Positions 9,283-20,331 are shown, counted from the first letter of the stretch. The stretch is 64,000 nt of DNA from Kazachstania africana CBS 2517 (GCF_000304475.1 NC_018943.1:962674-1026673), one strand, 5' to 3'. Numbers and translations are program-made. Notes: generated from the sequence alone by a model not told the origin.

Positions 9283-12200
9283 ATGAAGAAAACTGTAACC
9301 AGTACTCGTAGTAATAGTGTAACTTCAAGATCTAATAGTGTAAACCCTGAACTTGACGAAGATGACGAAGATATTAATTTTAAGTTTAGAAGAACAAATG
9401 TTATAGGCAGAGGAAAATTTGGGGTTGTTTACAAGGGTTATCACCTTAACACGAAGCATGTGTATGCTATTAAAGTGTTAAATCTGGATTCCGACGAAGA
9501 CGAAGTGGAGGATGTACAGAAGGAGATACAGTTTTTAGCGTCTTTGAAACAATTACCTAACATCACCAGATATTATGGTTCTTATTTGAAAAATACTAGT
9601 CTTTGGATCATTATGGAGTATTGCGGTGGTGGCTCATTAAGATCCCTGTTGAGACCAGGCAAAATCGACGAAAAATATATTGGTGTTATTATGAGAGAAA
9701 TTTTAATAGCTTTGAAGTATATTCATAAAGATAACGTCATTCATAGGGATATCAAAGCTGCAAACGTATTGATTAATAATGATGGCTCGATTAAACTATG
9801 TGATTTCGGTGTTGCCGCGCAATTAAATCAAACGAAGTCGAGAAGACAAACGATGGCTGGTACACCGTATTGGATGGCGCCGGAAGTTATAATGGAAGGT
9901 GTCTACTATGATACAAAGGCAGACATATGGTCTACTGGTATAACAGCCTATGAAGTTACAACTGGAAACCCTCCTTACTGTGATGTAGAGGCTCTAAGAG
10001 CAATGCAGCTGATCGCCAAATCAAAACCTCCCCGTTTAGAAGGTAGAAATTACTCTGCATTAATTAAAGAATTTATCGCTACTTGCCTGGATGAAGATCC
10101 ATCTGAGCGTCCTACAGCTGATGAACTTTTGAAAACAGCATTCATCAAAACATATAAGCCATTACCAACATCCATACTAAAAGAATTGATATCAAGATAT
10201 CTTTTATTTAGAGATAAGACGAAAAGAGAGAGTGTCGCAGTTGTTGCTGAAGAAGAGCACGAAAAGGCAAAACTTCAGAACAATTTCAATAACGATATAA
10301 AAGGAGAAGTTCAGGCTACTGAAAGCAATGATGCTGAGGCTAATGAAATGAAGGAAAATTTTGATACGAAATGGGATTTCGATTCATTGAGTTCAACTGA
10401 TTACATCATCGAAAATAATATCAATATCGACGCCATTCCAGAAGAAAATAACGACTGGATAAATGATGATTATAACTATGCTTATCCAGACGAGGATCAT
10501 TATCCTTATTATCATACAAATAACATTGGGAAGACCATCTTCCAAGGATCCACAATCGGAAAAAATGCAGCAGGGGGGACATACATACATAACTCTACTT
10601 TAAATGCTGTAATGACACAGCAGCATAGTATCATTAATACAGCAGCTACCGGCAATAATACTACTAATAATATTACCATGAGTGCCAGCAACTATCATTC
10701 AAAAGTCATGCAGGCGACAAACAACGGTCTGGTGGGAACAAATGTTAACACGAAGACGGGAACATATACCACAGGAAGAAAAACTGTCGACGCTAAAGCA
10801 CCAAAGGCATTGTTAGATCTTTTTGAAGATAATGATGTAATAAATGAAGAAGATGAAGAACTCATTAATCAAGAATTACCGAGAATGAACAATAATCTTC
10901 ATACAACCTCTTTATCTGATGATATCTCTGCAACAACAGCCGTGGCGGCAGCATCTGATGTTACATCTCCTGTAGCTCATCCCGGTATTCTGACTTCGAA
11001 CGCATATTATAGTCAGAGTTCCCCAGCATTACCTGTTCTTCAAACCAAATTTAGTAAATCTTCCAAGATTCCCGCTGGTCCTATGACAGCCATACCAACT
11101 TCCATAGAAATTGAAATTCCTGAAGAGTTACCAAATAGTAGTATGACCACTCCTTCGAATACTAGTAACACTAACAATATCAATATTACTGGTAATAGCA
11201 GCACAGATCTTAACCTATTGCATACTAAACCAAGGTCTGCCACATTGTCTAGTTCTCCTTTAGCATATAAACAGCCTCTACAAGTCAACAGGAGACCCGC
11301 AATTTCTGGAAGTGGCTCCAACAGTACGAATAGTGTCGTACCTGAGGAGACATCTAGATCTGTTAGCGGCACTGGTCTTCCAACATCTGGATCTAAAGTG
11401 AATATGATTTCAAATCACAAGACGCCTTCACCTTCTCAGCTATTAAATAAAGCTGGTACAAATGTTTCCCCAATCAGGAAACCTACAGTATCTCCAATCG
11501 TAACTTCCTCAATGACAAGTACTGTTCCTGTTGCAATGAAACCTGTCAATTCCTCTTCGAATACGGATTCTGAAGTGAAAGACATTCTATTACAACCATT
11601 GAATAACAACGCATCTAGTATATTAAACGACAAGGAAACAAGTAGAGTCAGTGGCGATTTCAGAAGAAATAACCCAAATTTGAAGTTGCAAATGCCGCTA
11701 CCCACTACAGCATTGCGGACGAAACTTTTGGATGGGGCAACTAATTACGTTTCTGCAATGGCAAATGCTGCTGATGAAAAGATCAATCAGTTTGGTATCA
11801 ACACAAGTACGGCTCAGAATATCCCTGTCTCTATGACACCGATTGGTGACAAGCATATGGATTTTGGCCTGCACGCACGGGTCAAGAGGAGCCACAGCAC
11901 TGTTAATAGGAAAAGCTCGTTTTCTGCCGGTGAGTATCCAGGCTCAACGGTATCTACTATAACCACGGTAACCTCCAACGCCGCTACTGCGTCTACAACT
12001 ATGGCAAGACCACCTACTGTTTTGAAGATGGACATGTTCCAGGACGTTGATCTCAACAGTACGGGCAACAGAGGTCACATCACAGTGGATCGTAAGCCAT
12101 ACATGCTTACCGAACTCGACAAGCTACTCAAGATGTTCGAAGATGGACTCCCCGCTATAGAAAGCATTCTGAAAAAACAACTTGCATCTGATACCAGTTC

Positions 12201-12309
12201 TACCACAGCAGCAGCGACAGCTCCAGCACAAACGGTCACAGCCGCGACAGCTCCAGCTCTCAGCACCAGCGCCACCGCTACAACCATACCGGAAGACCAT
12301 CGCCAGTAG
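9283..12309 (+). CDS. KIC1: GCK/Ste20-like protein kinase Kic1
   Basis: A 1008-residue serine/threonine kinase of the RAM morphogenesis network. In S. cerevisiae it works with Cdc31, Hym1 and Tao3 upstream of Cbk1 at bud tips and in wall integrity. The kinase domain spans about residues 35-290: glycine loop GRGKFGVVYKG (42-52), K64, E81, HRDIKAAN with D156, DFG at 174-176, and GTPYWMAPE, which is typical of the GCK group. The rest is a long Asn/Ser/Thr-rich, probably disordered tail. Near the end, MLTELDKLLKMFEDGLPAIE is a conserved helix, followed by an Ala/Thr-rich stretch. It is slightly shorter than the S. cerevisiae protein (1080). It corresponds to YHR102W and is followed in tandem by SBE22. 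Confidence 0.95.
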   Translation: MKKTVTSTRSNSVTSRSNSVNPELDEDDEDINFKFRRTNVIGRGKFGVVYKGYHLNTKHVYAIKVLNLDSDEDEVEDVQKEIQFLASLKQLPNITRYYGSYLKNTSLWIIMEYCGGGSLRSLLRPGKIDEKYIGVIMREILIALKYIHKDNVIHRDIKAANVLINNDGSIKLCDFGVAAQLNQTKSRRQTMAGTPYWMAPEVIMEGVYYDTKADIWSTGITAYEVTTGNPPYCDVEALRAMQLIAKSKPPRLEGRNYSALIKEFIATCLDEDPSERPTADELLKTAFIKTYKPLPTSILKELISRYLLFRDKTKRESVAVVAEEEHEKAKLQNNFNNDIKGEVQATESNDAEANEMKENFDTKWDFDSLSSTDYIIENNINIDAIPEENNDWINDDYNYAYPDEDHYPYYHTNNIGKTIFQGSTIGKNAAGGTYIHNSTLNAVMTQQHSIINTAATGNNTTNNITMSASNYHSKVMQATNNGLVGTNVNTKTGTYTTGRKTVDAKAPKALLDLFEDNDVINEEDEELINQELPRMNNNLHTTSLSDDISATTAVAAASDVTSPVAHPGILTSNAYYSQSSPALPVLQTKFSKSSKIPAGPMTAIPTSIEIEIPEELPNSSMTTPSNTSNTNNINITGNSSTDLNLLHTKPRSATLSSSPLAYKQPLQVNRRPAISGSGSNSTNSVVPEETSRSVSGTGLPTSGSKVNMISNHKTPSPSQLLNKAGTNVSPIRKPTVSPIVTSSMTSTVPVAMKPVNSSSNTDSEVKDILLQPLNNNASSILNDKETSRVSGDFRRNNPNLKLQMPLPTTALRTKLLDGATNYVSAMANAADEKINQFGINTSTAQNIPVSMTPIGDKHMDFGLHARVKRSHSTVNRKSSFSAGEYPGSTVSTITTVTSNAATASTTMARPPTVLKMDMFQDVDLNSTGNRGHITVDRKPYMLTELDKLLKMFEDGLPAIESILKKQLASDTSSTTAAATAPAQTVTAATAPALSTSATATTIPEDHRQ

Positions 12310-12960
12310 CTAGTACCATGTATAGATTCTCATATATTCAGCAATAAACACGTTCAGCATCACCACCGTCAGCACCAGCCAGTTTAACCGATGGGTCCAT
12401 TTGGAGATAAATATTCATTATGTACGGAGCATTTCCTAATTGGGAGGCGTGGTTCTAGACGCAGAAAGGCAAAGTCGACTGAAAGTTTTCCTATTAAGGC
12501 ATATATTTCTATATTAAGCGACGTAGCTGCCCTAAGAAGAAGTATAATTTCCGTTTCGGGAAAAACAAGTCCTTTTTGGATTTTGTAGGGCAGCCAAGCA
12601 AAAAATCTTCGAGGAAGTCGGAAACAAATATCAGTTTTTTCATAAAAATAGCCACGAAAAAAATTTGTATTGCAACTGCAAGAAGAGACCTAGGAAGTTT
12701 CTGTCATTGCACATTTGATTGCTGTTTGTAAGTTTATTTGTTGGTTCTGCAGTGTACAGCTCGACAGAGGATAGTGTTCCCCACCTCGTTTTTGGGAAAA
12801 TTTATAAGCAGGAAAGGTTCCTTTTATTTTCGCTCCATCAATCATCAGATCAAAAAGAGACTCTTTTTAGTGCCATATTTTCTTATTGCTTTCCACTCAT
12901 TTAGCTAAAAACTTTTTTTTTTGATTTGTGTCTCCATCCTATATAACAAGTTGTTTAACT
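12310..12960. other. Intergenic KIC1-SBE22 with one Swi4-type site
   Basis: 650 bp holding the KIC1 3' end and SBE22 promoter. CACGAAAA at 12653-12660 matches the SCB element read by SBF (Swi4/Swi6). GCTGCCCTA (12526-12534) and its inverse TAGGGCAGC (12586-12594) form a 9-bp inverted repeat. No gene is supported; the open frames begin at unlikely codons or match nothing. Confidence 0.5.
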
Positions 12961-15396
12961 ATGACTAGTGTGGAAAACGACGTTAAATTTCCTGGGATCA
13001 AGTCGTTTCATCTGGGAAAAGCTAAAGGAGAGCCCCAAAACTCATTAAAGACCGCTGAATCCGATACTGTTTCATCTGAAAGAAATTTGCCTTTGAATAG
13101 GAAGATGATAGACCTGGGTATTGCAAGAAGACCTAGTGATAATCTACAGATGAATGAATTTACTGGTAGTAATATTACAAAATTGCCTCCTCCAAAGAGA
13201 AATTTCAAAAATGAGAGACCCATCTCCGACGAATCAATATCCACTAGAGCATCTGAAATATTCTCGCCATTATCATCAGAGACTCCATCTGGAAGTTCGT
13301 CTCTAGCCAATGACAGCGATGACGATGCGGATGCCACGCACGAAGCAAGTATACCGTCCGATGCTAATAACACTACTCTGGTTATAAGCAACAAGAAAAC
13401 CTATAGAAATTCCGCTCCTGTTAATAGTACAATCATCGCTGAAGATTCTGATGGTAATATCAGCTCTTTGTCTAGTCCATCTTCAAAGAGTCAAAATCAT
13501 AACGCGTTATATGGTAATGGCAACAAGGCTAAGATTCCGTTTATACGTTCTATCAACAATAACAGTACACCAAATTTCAACCCAATGCATAAAATAATTA
13601 ATGGACCTTATAATAAAAATATCAACCAGAATACTTCATTATATTCGCGCTCAAATAGTACAACGGCTATATTGCCGAATAAAATCTCACTAACTGCATC
13701 ACAAAGGTATAGGTTACGTAAGGAGCAAACAGAATTATCATTAAGGAAATCAATAAAAAACAAGGAAAAATTTTATGATAGCCAAGACCCTATAGTGGAG
13801 TTACAAGAAAATGATTTTGTTGACGACTCCCTAATTTGGAATATTCCAATGGCATCCTTTTCTACTGCATCATTCTTGAATTCTGCTTCTAGTAAATCTG
13901 CAAAGAGATCTAGCAAGAAGCCTTCGAGCTCAATAATACATCTTAACGAAGATACAGCCCTTCCGCAACCTCCTCCAATACCGTCATCATTTACGCCCTC
14001 TCCAAAACAACACGAACATAGAAACTCAGATACCTCATACACTAGTACAGCATCAAGCAACACATCAATCTTAGACTTTTACGAAATGCCCACTTCACCC
14101 ATTCCGGGAGTCACGAAACTTTCAGATTTTCAATATATCAAGGAAACCACGAAAACTTTATCATCTATTTATTTACATTCACAAAATAGACTTTCGAGAA
14201 CAAAATTAATGGAAAGAACGTCATCTGCAGAAGTCCTTCCTTTCGAATTGAAAGAAGCAAGTGATAAAGGAATGGAAGATTTACTATTGGTATCTGAAGA
14301 TAAACTAGAGCTTGTAAGTCACACAAGACCCAGTTGGTTACCACCAAAGGATGCTAATGAAAAACGGCAGCATGAAGAACAAATTTCAAAAACAATGAGT
14401 ATGGCATCTATTGATGAACTAGACAAACACAAAGGTCGTGAAGAAAGGATAATTAGAGATGAAACAAATAGAGCCAAGCTAGTCCTATTGCTGGACAGAG
14501 AAGTTACAAGAAATTCATCTTTGACTAGTCTGAAAAAAATTGTCTGGGAAACATCATTTAGTGAAGAAAATAGATTTTCACTCTATGACGAAATTTTGCA
14601 AAGTAAATTGAGGTTTATCACAACAAATTATCTCGAAAGTTTTGATAGGCTCTCTTCTTTATTGGACTCAATGAACTTTCCAAAAGGTAAAGAACTTGAG
14701 ATAGAACAACTAATTGAACACAATTTGAAAAACAAAAGGTGCCACGATGATGTTATGTCATCCGATTTATTATTCATGCTAAAACTTAAATCTATCTCTT
14801 CCCAGGGGCTTGTACCCGGTGACGAATTATTATTCCACCATTTCTTAATAGATGGTTCATTCAAATCTTTGAAAGATATTTGGGAAATAGTGAATCTAAT
14901 TCAAATGACATGTTTTAATGACTTAACGAAAGAAAAATATGAAACTAAGATATTAAATTCCAGAGGTGTTGTAGCTAGCTACCTGCTGCGCTCGAACGAT
15001 TTCAAAGACGAATTCAATACTACATGTCTAAATTCTGTTACTTGGTGGCACATTATGCAAAGATTAAATCATAAACTATTCATGTGGATACTTGACATCA
15101 TTGTCGTAGCCAATAGCCAAAGTTTCAAAAACTATCCAATTAAACCGGAAGTGTTTGTAAATAAAGATTGGGAGTATTTTAGATCCAAGAAAGTTGTCGT
15201 AAACTACAAGATACTACTAGCCCTAACGCTGGACGTTTTATTAAATTACCATTTTGGATTTATCGATTTAAATGAGTTGAGTAAGCTAGATGATAAGAAT
15301 TTCACGATACCAATACCGATGGATGAATTATTAGATGAGGATGAAATCAATGGTATGTTCGTCAGAAAATGGCTGCACTACTATAAAAAATTCTAA
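12961..15396 (+). CDS. SBE22: Sbe2/Sbe22 Golgi-to-surface wall transport protein
   Basis: An 811-residue protein of the Sbe2/Sbe22 family, implicated in moving wall components from Golgi to the bud surface. It has no catalytic domain that I can name. The N-terminal half is Ser/Asn-rich and probably disordered. The C-terminal half (about 430-811) is conserved and helical, with VLLLDREVTRNSSLTSLKK and WLHYYKKF near the end. The frame also opens from a GTG at 12928, but the first ATG is 12961 (MTSVENDVKFPGIK) and is chosen. The neighbour order KIC1-SBE22-YPT35 favours SBE22 (YHR103W) over its duplicate SBE2. An SCB site upstream would fit G1 expression. GRE3, next in S. cerevisiae, is absent. 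Confidence 0.9.
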   Translation: MTSVENDVKFPGIKSFHLGKAKGEPQNSLKTAESDTVSSERNLPLNRKMIDLGIARRPSDNLQMNEFTGSNITKLPPPKRNFKNERPISDESISTRASEIFSPLSSETPSGSSSLANDSDDDADATHEASIPSDANNTTLVISNKKTYRNSAPVNSTIIAEDSDGNISSLSSPSSKSQNHNALYGNGNKAKIPFIRSINNNSTPNFNPMHKIINGPYNKNINQNTSLYSRSNSTTAILPNKISLTASQRYRLRKEQTELSLRKSIKNKEKFYDSQDPIVELQENDFVDDSLIWNIPMASFSTASFLNSASSKSAKRSSKKPSSSIIHLNEDTALPQPPPIPSSFTPSPKQHEHRNSDTSYTSTASSNTSILDFYEMPTSPIPGVTKLSDFQYIKETTKTLSSIYLHSQNRLSRTKLMERTSSAEVLPFELKEASDKGMEDLLLVSEDKLELVSHTRPSWLPPKDANEKRQHEEQISKTMSMASIDELDKHKGREERIIRDETNRAKLVLLLDREVTRNSSLTSLKKIVWETSFSEENRFSLYDEILQSKLRFITTNYLESFDRLSSLLDSMNFPKGKELEIEQLIEHNLKNKRCHDDVMSSDLLFMLKLKSISSQGLVPGDELLFHHFLIDGSFKSLKDIWEIVNLIQMTCFNDLTKEKYETKILNSRGVVASYLLRSNDFKDEFNTTCLNSVTWWHIMQRLNHKLFMWILDIIVVANSQSFKNYPIKPEVFVNKDWEYFRSKKVVVNYKILLALTLDVLLNYHFGFIDLNELSKLDDKNFTIPIPMDELLDEDEINGMFVRKWLHYYKKF

Positions 15397-15558
15397 GTCT
15401 AACTGGCCTTTTTTTACATAACTATATACTCTTATAATTCTTGAATACGCATCCATATTTAACACATATTTTTCACCGATGAGCATTAGCAGTGAAAGGA
15501 AAAAAAGGACTGGTTTAAACGCAAGGATATCGCAGTAAATCCACACGAGAGGAATGAC

Positions 15559-16062
15559 ATGAATGACAAGATAACGTTTTTACCACCAGAACCGATTACA
15601 CTACTTGATGAAGAAAATGACGAAGAGGATGGTCATGAAACAAGGGTACGAAGTAGTAGCGCAGTCAACGCTGCTTTCAGAATCTGTAAAATTTCTGTTG
15701 ATAATTTTACCATGGTTAAAGGTGATAAGGGAACAAAATTTGGAGTCTGGAAAGTCACCAGTATATTAGAGCACCGACAGAAGGGCGGTAATAGGTCTAT
15801 AGAGACATTTAGACGGTATTCAGATTTTGTAATACTGCGAGAAAATATACTAGTTAATTTACAAGGTACAAACATCAAAATCCCTGAATTACCATCTACT
15901 GTACCGTGGTACAAGTGTTGGAAATATCAAGAAATAAACTATGATCATACATGGTTGAATGAAAGAAGAAAAGGTTTAGAGTATTTCATAAATTTTGTCA
16001 TATTAAATGAACGTATCTTCAATGTTTGCAAAGATCTAATAATAACGTTTTTGAAGAATTGA
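15559..16062 (+). CDS. YPT35: PX-domain protein Ypt35
   Basis: 167 residues, shorter than S. cerevisiae Ypt35 (214, YHR105W). The start MNDKITFLPPEPITLLDE aligns with the S. cerevisiae N-terminus, so the ATG is secure. A PX domain covers about residues 40-165, with the phosphoinositide-binding RRYSDF motif and a short proline loop (PELPSTVPWYKCWKYQE). In S. cerevisiae it is an endosomal PI3P-binding adaptor that recruits Vps13 to endosomes and vacuole. The shortening is in the acidic linker between the N-terminal motif and PX. A two-codon upstream frame (ATG ACA TGA, 15554-15562) overlaps the start codon. TRR2 is missing downstream. Confidence 0.94.
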   Translation: MNDKITFLPPEPITLLDEENDEEDGHETRVRSSSAVNAAFRICKISVDNFTMVKGDKGTKFGVWKVTSILEHRQKGGNRSIETFRRYSDFVILRENILVNLQGTNIKIPELPSTVPWYKCWKYQEINYDHTWLNERRKGLEYFINFVILNERIFNVCKDLIITFLKN

Positions 16063-16197
16063 ATAAGATACATAAACCTGAACGTATATAAATATTCAGC
16101 AGACAGACTCATGTATATATATATATATTCAAATATATATTACAACAAAAAAAATTCAAATAAATGGAATAAAGGCATATTTTGCTCATTTATTTTA

Positions 16198-17409
16198 TTA
16201 ACGCTTCCTTGATTGTAAAAGTTTATTTTGCTCCTCCAGTTTCTTTATCTTATTTTGTAGTTCTTCCAGATCGGTATTTAGTTTAACTCTTTCATTAACA
16301 ATATTTTGTTCCCATTGTCTAAATCTTTGTTCTTCAGCTTTAACTTGATCGGTAAAATATTTCTTTAACATATTTTCTTCTTCTTTGAATTTTGGATTAT
16401 GTGATAGTTTCCTTAGTGGCGCTCTCAATGGAATTGATGGATCTGCATCATTTGGATTTTCGTTACCCTCCAATCTTAATCTTCTGTAGGTTTCATAATG
16501 TAGTTCATTTGTCGTCAAGATCAAATCTAAAAGATATGTTCTCAATACCAGACTTCTCAATTTGCGGAAGTCGCAGTGTAAATCATTTTCAACTTCCACT
16601 AGACCCCATGGATATTTTCTTGCTAGGACCAGTTGACCAGATCCATTGTCAAATTTTTGAGTTGAACCGATGATGGCGAAAGGCATAGATTCAATCAGTT
16701 GTCTGGCGTGCTCTATTGCAGCAACATCTTGATTATTAGTTATGTCAGAGCTATCAACGTTACTTTCTAATGGTGGTGTGAAGATCCTAATCTCTTGTGC
16801 TTCAATGACTTGTCTAATTCTATTTTTAAATATTTGTAATTCGTTAGAAGTTAGAGTGTCAGCCTTCGCAATGACGGGAATCAAATTAGCTCTTGTTGAG
16901 ATACGTTTCATAGTTTCAATATCTATTGGTTTTAGACCATGTCCTGTTGGTTTAATAAAATATAATACAGCATGAACTCTTAAATCAAATTTGACATCAC
17001 GGAATGGTTGTTGTTCTTGACGCATGAAAGAATCGTGCTGGTCATCAATGAAGTCAACAATTGGTTGCCATGCCTTACTATTGTTAACGTTATCACCAAA
17101 ACCAGGCGTGTCAATAACATTGACTTTCAATTTAAACTTCTTTTCCACTAATTCTGCTCTTAAAATGTCGATTTCCACTGTTTTCTGGATTGGTTGGGAA
17201 TGGCGACGTTGAGGATCTGATTGTTTCAACGTAGTTTGAAATAATGTGTTGATAAATGTCGTTTTACCCAATCCACTTTCACCGCAGATCATCAACGTGA
17301 AATGACCACCATTCTCAGAAACTATTTTGTAACGCTGATTTGGCAGGTTAGAAATACCAACGAATTGCTGTGAAGCTGGTGCGGGTGCAACAGTGGAAGA
17401 TGTGGTCAT
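16198..17409 (-). CDS. CDC12: Septin Cdc12
   Basis: A 403-residue septin, an essential subunit of the bud-neck septin filament with Cdc3, Cdc10 and Cdc11. The P-loop GESGLGKT is at about residues 43-50, followed by DTPGFGD (switch), AKAD (G4), the septin unique element (KYPWGLVEVEND) and a C-terminal coiled coil (about 350-403). The frame continues upstream only from a TTG at 17445. The first ATG is 17409 (MTTSSTVAPAPAS), matching the S. cerevisiae start region before VGISNLPNQRYKIV. It corresponds to YHR107C (407 residues). Confidence 0.97.
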   Translation of the reverse strand: MTTSSTVAPAPASQQFVGISNLPNQRYKIVSENGGHFTLMICGESGLGKTTFINTLFQTTLKQSDPQRRHSQPIQKTVEIDILRAELVEKKFKLKVNVIDTPGFGDNVNNSKAWQPIVDFIDDQHDSFMRQEQQPFRDVKFDLRVHAVLYFIKPTGHGLKPIDIETMKRISTRANLIPVIAKADTLTSNELQIFKNRIRQVIEAQEIRIFTPPLESNVDSSDITNNQDVAAIEHARQLIESMPFAIIGSTQKFDNGSGQLVLARKYPWGLVEVENDLHCDFRKLRSLVLRTYLLDLILTTNELHYETYRRLRLEGNENPNDADPSIPLRAPLRKLSHNPKFKEEENMLKKYFTDQVKAEEQRFRQWEQNIVNERVKLNTDLEELQNKIKKLEEQNKLLQSRKR

Positions 17410-18506
17410 TGTGTCTCTCTGCTTTCTTAACCTCTCTTTAAACAAATAGTTTATTACTCTTTTTGTTGTCGAGAGTTTGCAATTTTTATTTCAGATCAAA
17501 TTCAATCGAACGCGAAACCTGTTTTGAAGAGCAAGGCCGGGTGACGAGATTTGCAGTGACAGGCGACACTAATTAATTCTATTAGGATTAAGCAGCGGTG
17601 AGAGCAGTTGAAAGTAGAGGTTGTGGGCTATTTGAAATAATACTGTACTGCTGCAAATATTGGCCACAAACTACGAAAGTTTCAACTACATAACGTTACT
17701 GTAGCGTGAGAAATTTTCCTTTAATGTGCGTCGAACGGGTATTGGGACGTTCTAAGGGGATTCACACCCCAATTAAGAAATATGTGTTTGGTTACTAGGG
17801 TTTCTATGAGCATGATACCCATGAGTATTCCTGAATGGCTTGTATTTTGCCTGTTCTGAGGCTGAAGCTCCTGGTATTTGTAATACTGTAAGGTTCAATA
17901 GACTGCCACTAATGGCAAATGCATTGAGAGATCCATAAGTTACAGAGCATTCAAGTGTATCCAATAGATTCTGTAAAACGCGGTTTTCTCGAGCAGCTTT
18001 CAACATAAATTTATCTTCTGAGCAAGGTATGCACCATACTTATCGCACAATATGGATCAGTTGCCCTCTAAGAGTTGTGCATAGCACATATATGTGCTAT
18101 CTAACACCTGATGGGATCGTGACAAACATTCTTGCTGGGCATTTTGTCGAAGAAATAAGTATTGAACTTGATCCCATTATATATTCAAATGTTTTGCCAA
18201 AAACATTGCAACTGTACCAATTGGCAAACTCCCAATATACTAAGCTTTGGTAGAAACGCTACACCAAGAGATTGCAACAACGAAGGTATCCTTGGTCGAA
18301 TTAAAATCAAGACTATGTTCCTCCAAGTACCAGTGGTAATTCAACGACAGCTTGTCACACAACCCTTCATGGCCAGTGAAATGATTGCTCAAGAGAATGC
18401 TCTGATAACCCAACACTTTCTCCTTCTAATCCGCCAGCTCAAATATAAATATAACAACACACAAGAAAAGTCCGATGAATTGCACTAACTCAACACATCG
18501 AGGATC
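17410..18506. other. Intergenic at the missing-GGA2 position
   Basis: About 1.1 kb between the divergent genes CDC12 and CTM1, where S. cerevisiae has GGA2. Short frames at 17773-18006 (minus) and 18029-18488 (plus) show no recognisable GGA, VHS or other domain. The region is less A/T-rich than other gaps. I see promoters only. Confidence 0.5.
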
Positions 18507-20195
18507 ATGGAAAAACCGTTCAATTGGGTTCTCAAAAACTCCAAGATATTTTTGAATGATAATGTTGTCACAGGAAAGTCCAATTTAGGTGGGTCTGGTC
18601 TGTTTATCCGTGGAGATACTACTATTGATGCTGATACTATTCTTTTAAGGATCCCTCCTCAATGCGCTATCAATATTCATACAATACTAGACTTTTTAGA
18701 AGACACAAGCCGCTACACAAGTGCTGAGAGCATAGTTCGCACTATAGCCATCTTCAAGCGTACAATTAGAAAGTTCCAAGCTGATACCATTTTGATCCAA
18801 TTTGTATCTGAAACAGTATTGCTGATATTCTACTTTTGCACACTTGACATACTATGCAATGAAAAACACGAAATTCCAAAGTTATTAAAAGTTTATGTTA
18901 GAGAAGTGCTATTAGTAACAGAAACTAATGATACTGTTGGCAAACCTGACCTTTTCAAAATGTACTATAGCCAGTATTCCACAGTTCACGTGCAAGAGCT
19001 GCTTGTAGCTCATTTAACTAACTTGCTTGTTGGCCAATTTGGGAGGGAGGCTGTGAATACAGAGAGAATAAGACACATATATTCTTCAGTTACATCAAGA
19101 ACGCTAGAAATACCATGTGAAATAGAAAGAAGCTGTGAAGACTTTACTATAAATACAACATTGGTACCTATTTTGGATTTTTTAAATCACTCGATGGAAC
19201 CAAATTGTGTATTTGATGTTGACAGAGCCAACAATGAAATCATCGTAAGATCTCTATCCAGTATTTCTCACAAAAATGACACTGAGCTTACCATAGTATA
19301 TGATAATGTTTTTGAATTGACCAAATTCTTCTTCACTTATGGATTTATACCTAAACCTTTCAATAACAGGACCTTTTTCAATCTTTCCATTGATAGAACA
19401 TTTGATCAGGAGAAGACATTATTTTATAAATGGTTTGATATTAACTTTACAGTTCAATTAGCTTATAACGAACAAGAAAACTGCTGGTTTATCAACGATA
19501 TGACAGACACATTCAAAGAACTATTATTACCTTTCATGAGACATCCCAAAAATGTAGTGAGCTCCCGCTGGGAATATGATGAGTATGCGTTTGATACTTT
19601 AACCTACTTCCATGCTAGCAATAATGGCTTGGAGCCCCACAATTTGAATGAGCTTAGGAGATACTACCAAATAGTTGTTCGAATGCAAGAAAATGGGGCC
19701 AATGATTATATCACTCTCGAACAAGTTGCATGGTCATTGTCATCTATTGAAAAATATGGCAGAAATATCAAGAGGAAGGTAACCAAGGAAGAAGCATTAG
19801 ACCATCTGAATGACATGACAGCAGAATATCACAATCATACCCTAATGTGTTTTCTTGATTGGTTCTCTGAGTATATCATCTTCAGAATCAATGAACTAGA
19901 AAGAGCTATTGAAGACACTGAGTTGATATGCTGTGAACTCACAATACTTAGGGATCTGTCAAGCAAAGTACAAACAGAAGGGAACATTTTCATGAGTGCT
20001 ATTAAAATGAGACGGAAAGTAGCATTTCCAGGACTCCCACCGCCGCTTTTGCCTGCTGAACTGGAAAGTCCAGACTACCTGGCGGATCACGAGGTCGGAT
20101 ATGACAGGACTGATACCGAGCTCTGGTCAATTATCAAGGAACATGCTAGAAAATACAACGATTTGCTCGAGGACAGGGCCTCATATTCTCATTAA
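18507..20195 (+). CDS. CTM1: Cytochrome c lysine methyltransferase Ctm1
   Basis: A 562-residue SET-domain enzyme, close to S. cerevisiae Ctm1 (585, YHR109W), which trimethylates a lysine of apocytochrome c in the cytosol. The N-terminal SET segment starts near residue 20 (GGSGLFIRGD, replacing the usual GRGL). The catalytic LDFLNHSMEPNC motif is at about residues 221-232, followed by FTYGF. The C-terminal half is helical, as in Rubisco-LSMT-like SET proteins. The position between CDC12 and ERP5 matches S. cerevisiae. ERP5 starts 136 bp downstream on the same strand. Confidence 0.93.
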   Translation: MEKPFNWVLKNSKIFLNDNVVTGKSNLGGSGLFIRGDTTIDADTILLRIPPQCAINIHTILDFLEDTSRYTSAESIVRTIAIFKRTIRKFQADTILIQFVSETVLLIFYFCTLDILCNEKHEIPKLLKVYVREVLLVTETNDTVGKPDLFKMYYSQYSTVHVQELLVAHLTNLLVGQFGREAVNTERIRHIYSSVTSRTLEIPCEIERSCEDFTINTTLVPILDFLNHSMEPNCVFDVDRANNEIIVRSLSSISHKNDTELTIVYDNVFELTKFFFTYGFIPKPFNNRTFFNLSIDRTFDQEKTLFYKWFDINFTVQLAYNEQENCWFINDMTDTFKELLLPFMRHPKNVVSSRWEYDEYAFDTLTYFHASNNGLEPHNLNELRRYYQIVVRMQENGANDYITLEQVAWSLSSIEKYGRNIKRKVTKEEALDHLNDMTAEYHNHTLMCFLDWFSEYIIFRINELERAIEDTELICCELTILRDLSSKVQTEGNIFMSAIKMRRKVAFPGLPPPLLPAELESPDYLADHEVGYDRTDTELWSIIKEHARKYNDLLEDRASYSH

Positions 20196-20331
20196 ACGGA
20201 TATATAACCTGTAAATATTCATATAACAATTCTGTGTAGTTATTACTCGACATTTTGACATAAAATGCGAGAATGAAATTTCCAATCACCCCAAGAAAAA
20301 TACAGTCAAAGGAGTTGCAAAGTAGGGTGTT

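Noticed and set aside
17773..18488. Short frames as a GGA2 remnant
   Set aside because: No VHS, GAT or GAE similarity on either strand.
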